DNA of 64,000 nucleotides from Rhodococcus opacus B4 (GTDB taxonomy: Bacteria; Actinomycetota; Actinomycetes; Mycobacteriales; Mycobacteriaceae). This document shows, piece by piece, positions 62,289-64,000 of the stretch (position 1 is its first letter; each line of letters starts with the position of its first letter). The notes under the pieces were generated by a model that did not search any database, was not told the origin of the DNA, and saw only the letters and a list, made by a program, of their open reading frames with translations. The stretch is taken from positions 2,604,001-2,668,000 of the forward strand of contig NC_012522.1 of assembly GCF_000010805.1 (NCBI RefSeq), written 5' to 3'. A program made the translations under genes and the position numbers.

Positions 62289-63566
62289 TCAGCCCTTGGT
62301 CGATGCGCTCGGAGCCGGGGTAACCGGTTCCTTCGGCAACCCCAGGACTCGCTCGGAAATGATGTTGCGCTGGATCTCGTCGGTCCCGCCACCGAGCCGG
62401 AATCCAGGTACACCGAGCACGAACTCGGACCAGGAGTAGGTACCCCACTCCCCGGTGTCCGCGAGCAACTTGGGACCCAGCGTCTGACTCACCAGGTGTG
62501 AAAGGGCGGCCAGGTTTCGCGTCAGCGCCAACTTCGACAGCGACATCTCCGGTCCGGGGAGGTGGCCTGCTTTGGCAGCTGCCTCGGCGCGCGCTCTCAT
62601 CGCCTTCGCCGCGGCAACGCCCGCATACACCTTGGCATATTCCTGGCGAATCGCCGGATCGAACTGCGCGTCCAATTGGACGAGCATGCCCGCCAGCCGA
62701 TTCATGTCGAACAGACCGCTTCCGCCGCCCGCCGATCCTCCGATGGCGCCACGTTCGTGCATGAGCGTCGCGAGAGCGACCTGCCAGCCTTCGTCGACTT
62801 CACCGAGCCGGAATTCGTCCTCGACGCGAACACCCTCGAGGAAGACCTCGTTGAAATCGGCGCCGCCGGTCATCTGCCGGAGGGGACGCACCTCGACGCC
62901 GGGTGCATGCATGTCGATCACGAATGCTGTGAGGTTCTTGTGGCGGGGAGAGGCAGACGTCCTGGCAAGAAGAAGTCCGACGTCGGAGTAGTGCGCGCCG
63001 GAGGTCCACACCTTCTGGCCGCTGATCACCCAGTGGTCCTCGACCCGGGTCGCCCTGGTCTTGACGGCGGCCAGGTCCGAACCGGCGGCAGGTTCGCTGA
63101 AGAGCTGGCATCCCACGACGTCGCCGCGGTAGAGCGCCTTCAGCCATCGCTTCTTCGCGGTGTCGGATCCGAACTGGTCGAGGGTCGGCCCCACCATTCC
63201 GAGACTGACCCCGAGCGGCGAACGGGAGGGGGTCTCGTAGTTTCGCTCGATCTGAAGGTAGGCCTTCTCGTACTTCGACGGCAGTCCGCGACCACCCCAT
63301 TCGCGGGGCCCCCGGATCCATCCGAAGCCGGCGTCGAAGACCGTCCTCCGCCAATCACATGCGACCTTCGCGTCCTCCGAGGTTGCACCGCGGAAGAGAC
63401 TGAAGGTGTCGTCGCCCTCCCCCCACGATTCCGCGGTTCGCGGTCGCCGCGGCTCCGCGGTGCGGTCGAGAAACTCCTTCGCCGCCGCACGGAACTCGTC
63501 GAGGGTGGGGATCGTGGTGTCGGCGTCCGCGGTGCCGTTCGGCTCGATCGTCTGCATCGCGCTCAC
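62289..63566 (-). CDS. Acyl-CoA dehydrogenase (FadE alpha-type)
   Basis: The protein has 425 residues starting at a GTG that overlaps the stop of the E1-beta gene (GTGA). It has VGCQLFSEPAAGSDLAAVKTRATRVEDHWVISGQKVWTSGAHYSDVGLLLART, and a C-terminal FRLGGGTDEIQRNIISERVLGLPKEP. It is a full-length FadE, larger than the beta-type at 58919. A loop of low complexity (SAGGGSGLF) follows the RGAIGG of the FAD region. It dehydrogenates an acyl-CoA and probably makes a heteromer with the other FadE of the operon. The exact chain type is not known. Confidence 0.85.
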   Translation of the reverse strand: MSAMQTIEPNGTADADTTIPTLDEFRAAAKEFLDRTAEPRRPRTAESWGEGDDTFSLFRGATSEDAKVACDWRRTVFDAGFGWIRGPREWGGRGLPSKYEKAYLQIERNYETPSRSPLGVSLGMVGPTLDQFGSDTAKKRWLKALYRGDVVGCQLFSEPAAGSDLAAVKTRATRVEDHWVISGQKVWTSGAHYSDVGLLLARTSASPRHKNLTAFVIDMHAPGVEVRPLRQMTGGADFNEVFLEGVRVEDEFRLGEVDEGWQVALATLMHERGAIGGSAGGGSGLFDMNRLAGMLVQLDAQFDPAIRQEYAKVYAGVAAAKAMRARAEAAAKAGHLPGPEMSLSKLALTRNLAALSHLVSQTLGPKLLADTGEWGTYSWSEFVLGVPGFRLGGGTDEIQRNIISERVLGLPKEPVTPAPSASTKG

Positions 63567-64000
63567 ATCAATTCCTCGACGCTGCTCACGATCTTGGCCA
63601 CCGTCGGGTAGCCGGAGAGCGCGGACGAGAAGGGTACGGGAGAGTAGTCGCTACCCACCCGTTGCACCGGCGCGATCAGTTCGTTGAAGAGTTCCTCGTG
63701 GATGCGGGAGCTGATTTCGGCACCCGGCCCACAGAACTGGGTGGCCTCGTGGACGATGACCGCACGTCGTGTCCGTTCCACCGAAGAAAGAACGGTGTCG
63801 AAGTCGAGGGGGACGAGGGTACGCAGGTCGATCACCTCCGCCTCGATTCCCTTCGCGGCCAGTTCCTCCGCTGCCTGCTCGACGACGGGAACCTGGGGTC
63901 CGTAGGTAACGAGTGTCACGTCTCGCCCGGGACGCAGTACGTTCGCCTGTCCCAGAGGGATGCTGTAGTGCCCCGTCGGCACTTCTTCCTTCTTGCTGTA
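63563..64000 (-). CDS. 2-oxoacid dehydrogenase E1 beta subunit, C-terminal part cut by the window edge
   Basis: The visible 145 codons include the transketolase C-terminal domain: GQANVLRPGRDVTLVTYGPQVPVVEQAAEELAAKGIEAEVIDLRTLVPLDFDTVLSSVERTRRAVIVHEAT, with an E1-beta style GAEISSRIHEELF. It belongs to a 2-oxoacid/acetoin dehydrogenase complex, which makes an acyl-CoA and CO2 from a 2-oxoacid. The N-terminal part with the thiamine-binding interface is beyond base 64000. Coupling to FadE by a 4-bp overlap means the complex feeds acyl-CoA into this operon. The E1 alpha and E2 genes should lie to the right. Confidence 0.85.
   Translation of the reverse strand, partial: YSKKEEVPTGHYSIPLGQANVLRPGRDVTLVTYGPQVPVVEQAAEELAAKGIEAEVIDLRTLVPLDFDTVLSSVERTRRAVIVHEATQFCGPGAEISSRIHEELFNELIAPVQRVGSDYSPVPFSSALSGYPTVAKIVSSVEELM

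Overview
The window is chromosomal DNA of a high-GC mycolic-acid actinomycete, most likely a Rhodococcus. Supporting signs are the WhiB protein, a DUF3068-type envelope protein, PhnF/PhnDCE, many FadE, FadD and SDR enzymes, frequent GTG starts, and dense ATGA/GTGA gene overlaps. No rRNA, tRNA, CRISPR array, insertion sequence or phage gene was found. Species cannot be fixed from the sequence alone.

Layout. Bases 1-4.5 kb: the end of an aldehyde dehydrogenase, a GntR regulator, WhiB, a GABA-type permease and a PucR/CdaR regulator. 4.7-7.9 kb: MarR regulator 1, a large LuxR-type ATPase regulator and a small winged-helix protein. 8.0-12.1 kb: phnF, divergent from phnDCE and a tyrosine-phosphatase-like gene. 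From 12.2 kb to about 48.9 kb, and again from 53.0 to 57.4 kb, there is a large accessory catabolic region of many short operons. 49.7-52.1 kb holds an envelope protein and a secreted beta-propeller protein. 57.4-64 kb is a compact beta-oxidation operon running off the right edge.

The accessory region combines four things. (1) Phosphoryl-transfer proteins: a PPDK-like protein with ATP-grasp and swivelling-His domains but no PEP/pyruvate barrel, two intact stand-alone PEP-mobile-domain proteins and one ruined copy, two APH-type phosphotransferase-like proteins, and phosphatase-like genes. (2) Oxidative enzymes: a P450 with a ferredoxin-type reductase, a luciferase-like monooxygenase, two limonene-epoxide-hydrolase-like proteins and an FAD oxidoreductase. 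(3) Two-domain AttH-like barrel proteins with a shared RDHSWG motif, each beside an APH gene, plus several NTF2-like proteins and an AveC-like membrane protein. (4) Acyl-CoA chemistry suited to methyl-branched side chains: FadD, an alpha-methylacyl-CoA racemase with all three catalytic residues, a paired FadE, a thiolase/SCP2 thiolase with DUF35, MaoC hydratases, SDRs and thioesterases.

Many promoters in this region share AT-rich elements, a dyad of the form ATAGTMG-N6-CGACTAT and a GTC-N4-ATTAGA element. Two paralogous MarR regulators also lie in the window. The simplest reading is one regulon for an unknown, probably isoprenoid-like or alicyclic, substrate. A hydroxyl or phenol may be activated by phosphorylation, as in phenylphosphate synthase or rifampin phosphotransferase, followed by oxidation and beta-oxidation. 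The substrate and the phosphorylation step are inference. Several loci are decaying: a PEP-mobile paralogue without its His domain, a split barrel gene and a frameshifted RpiR regulator.
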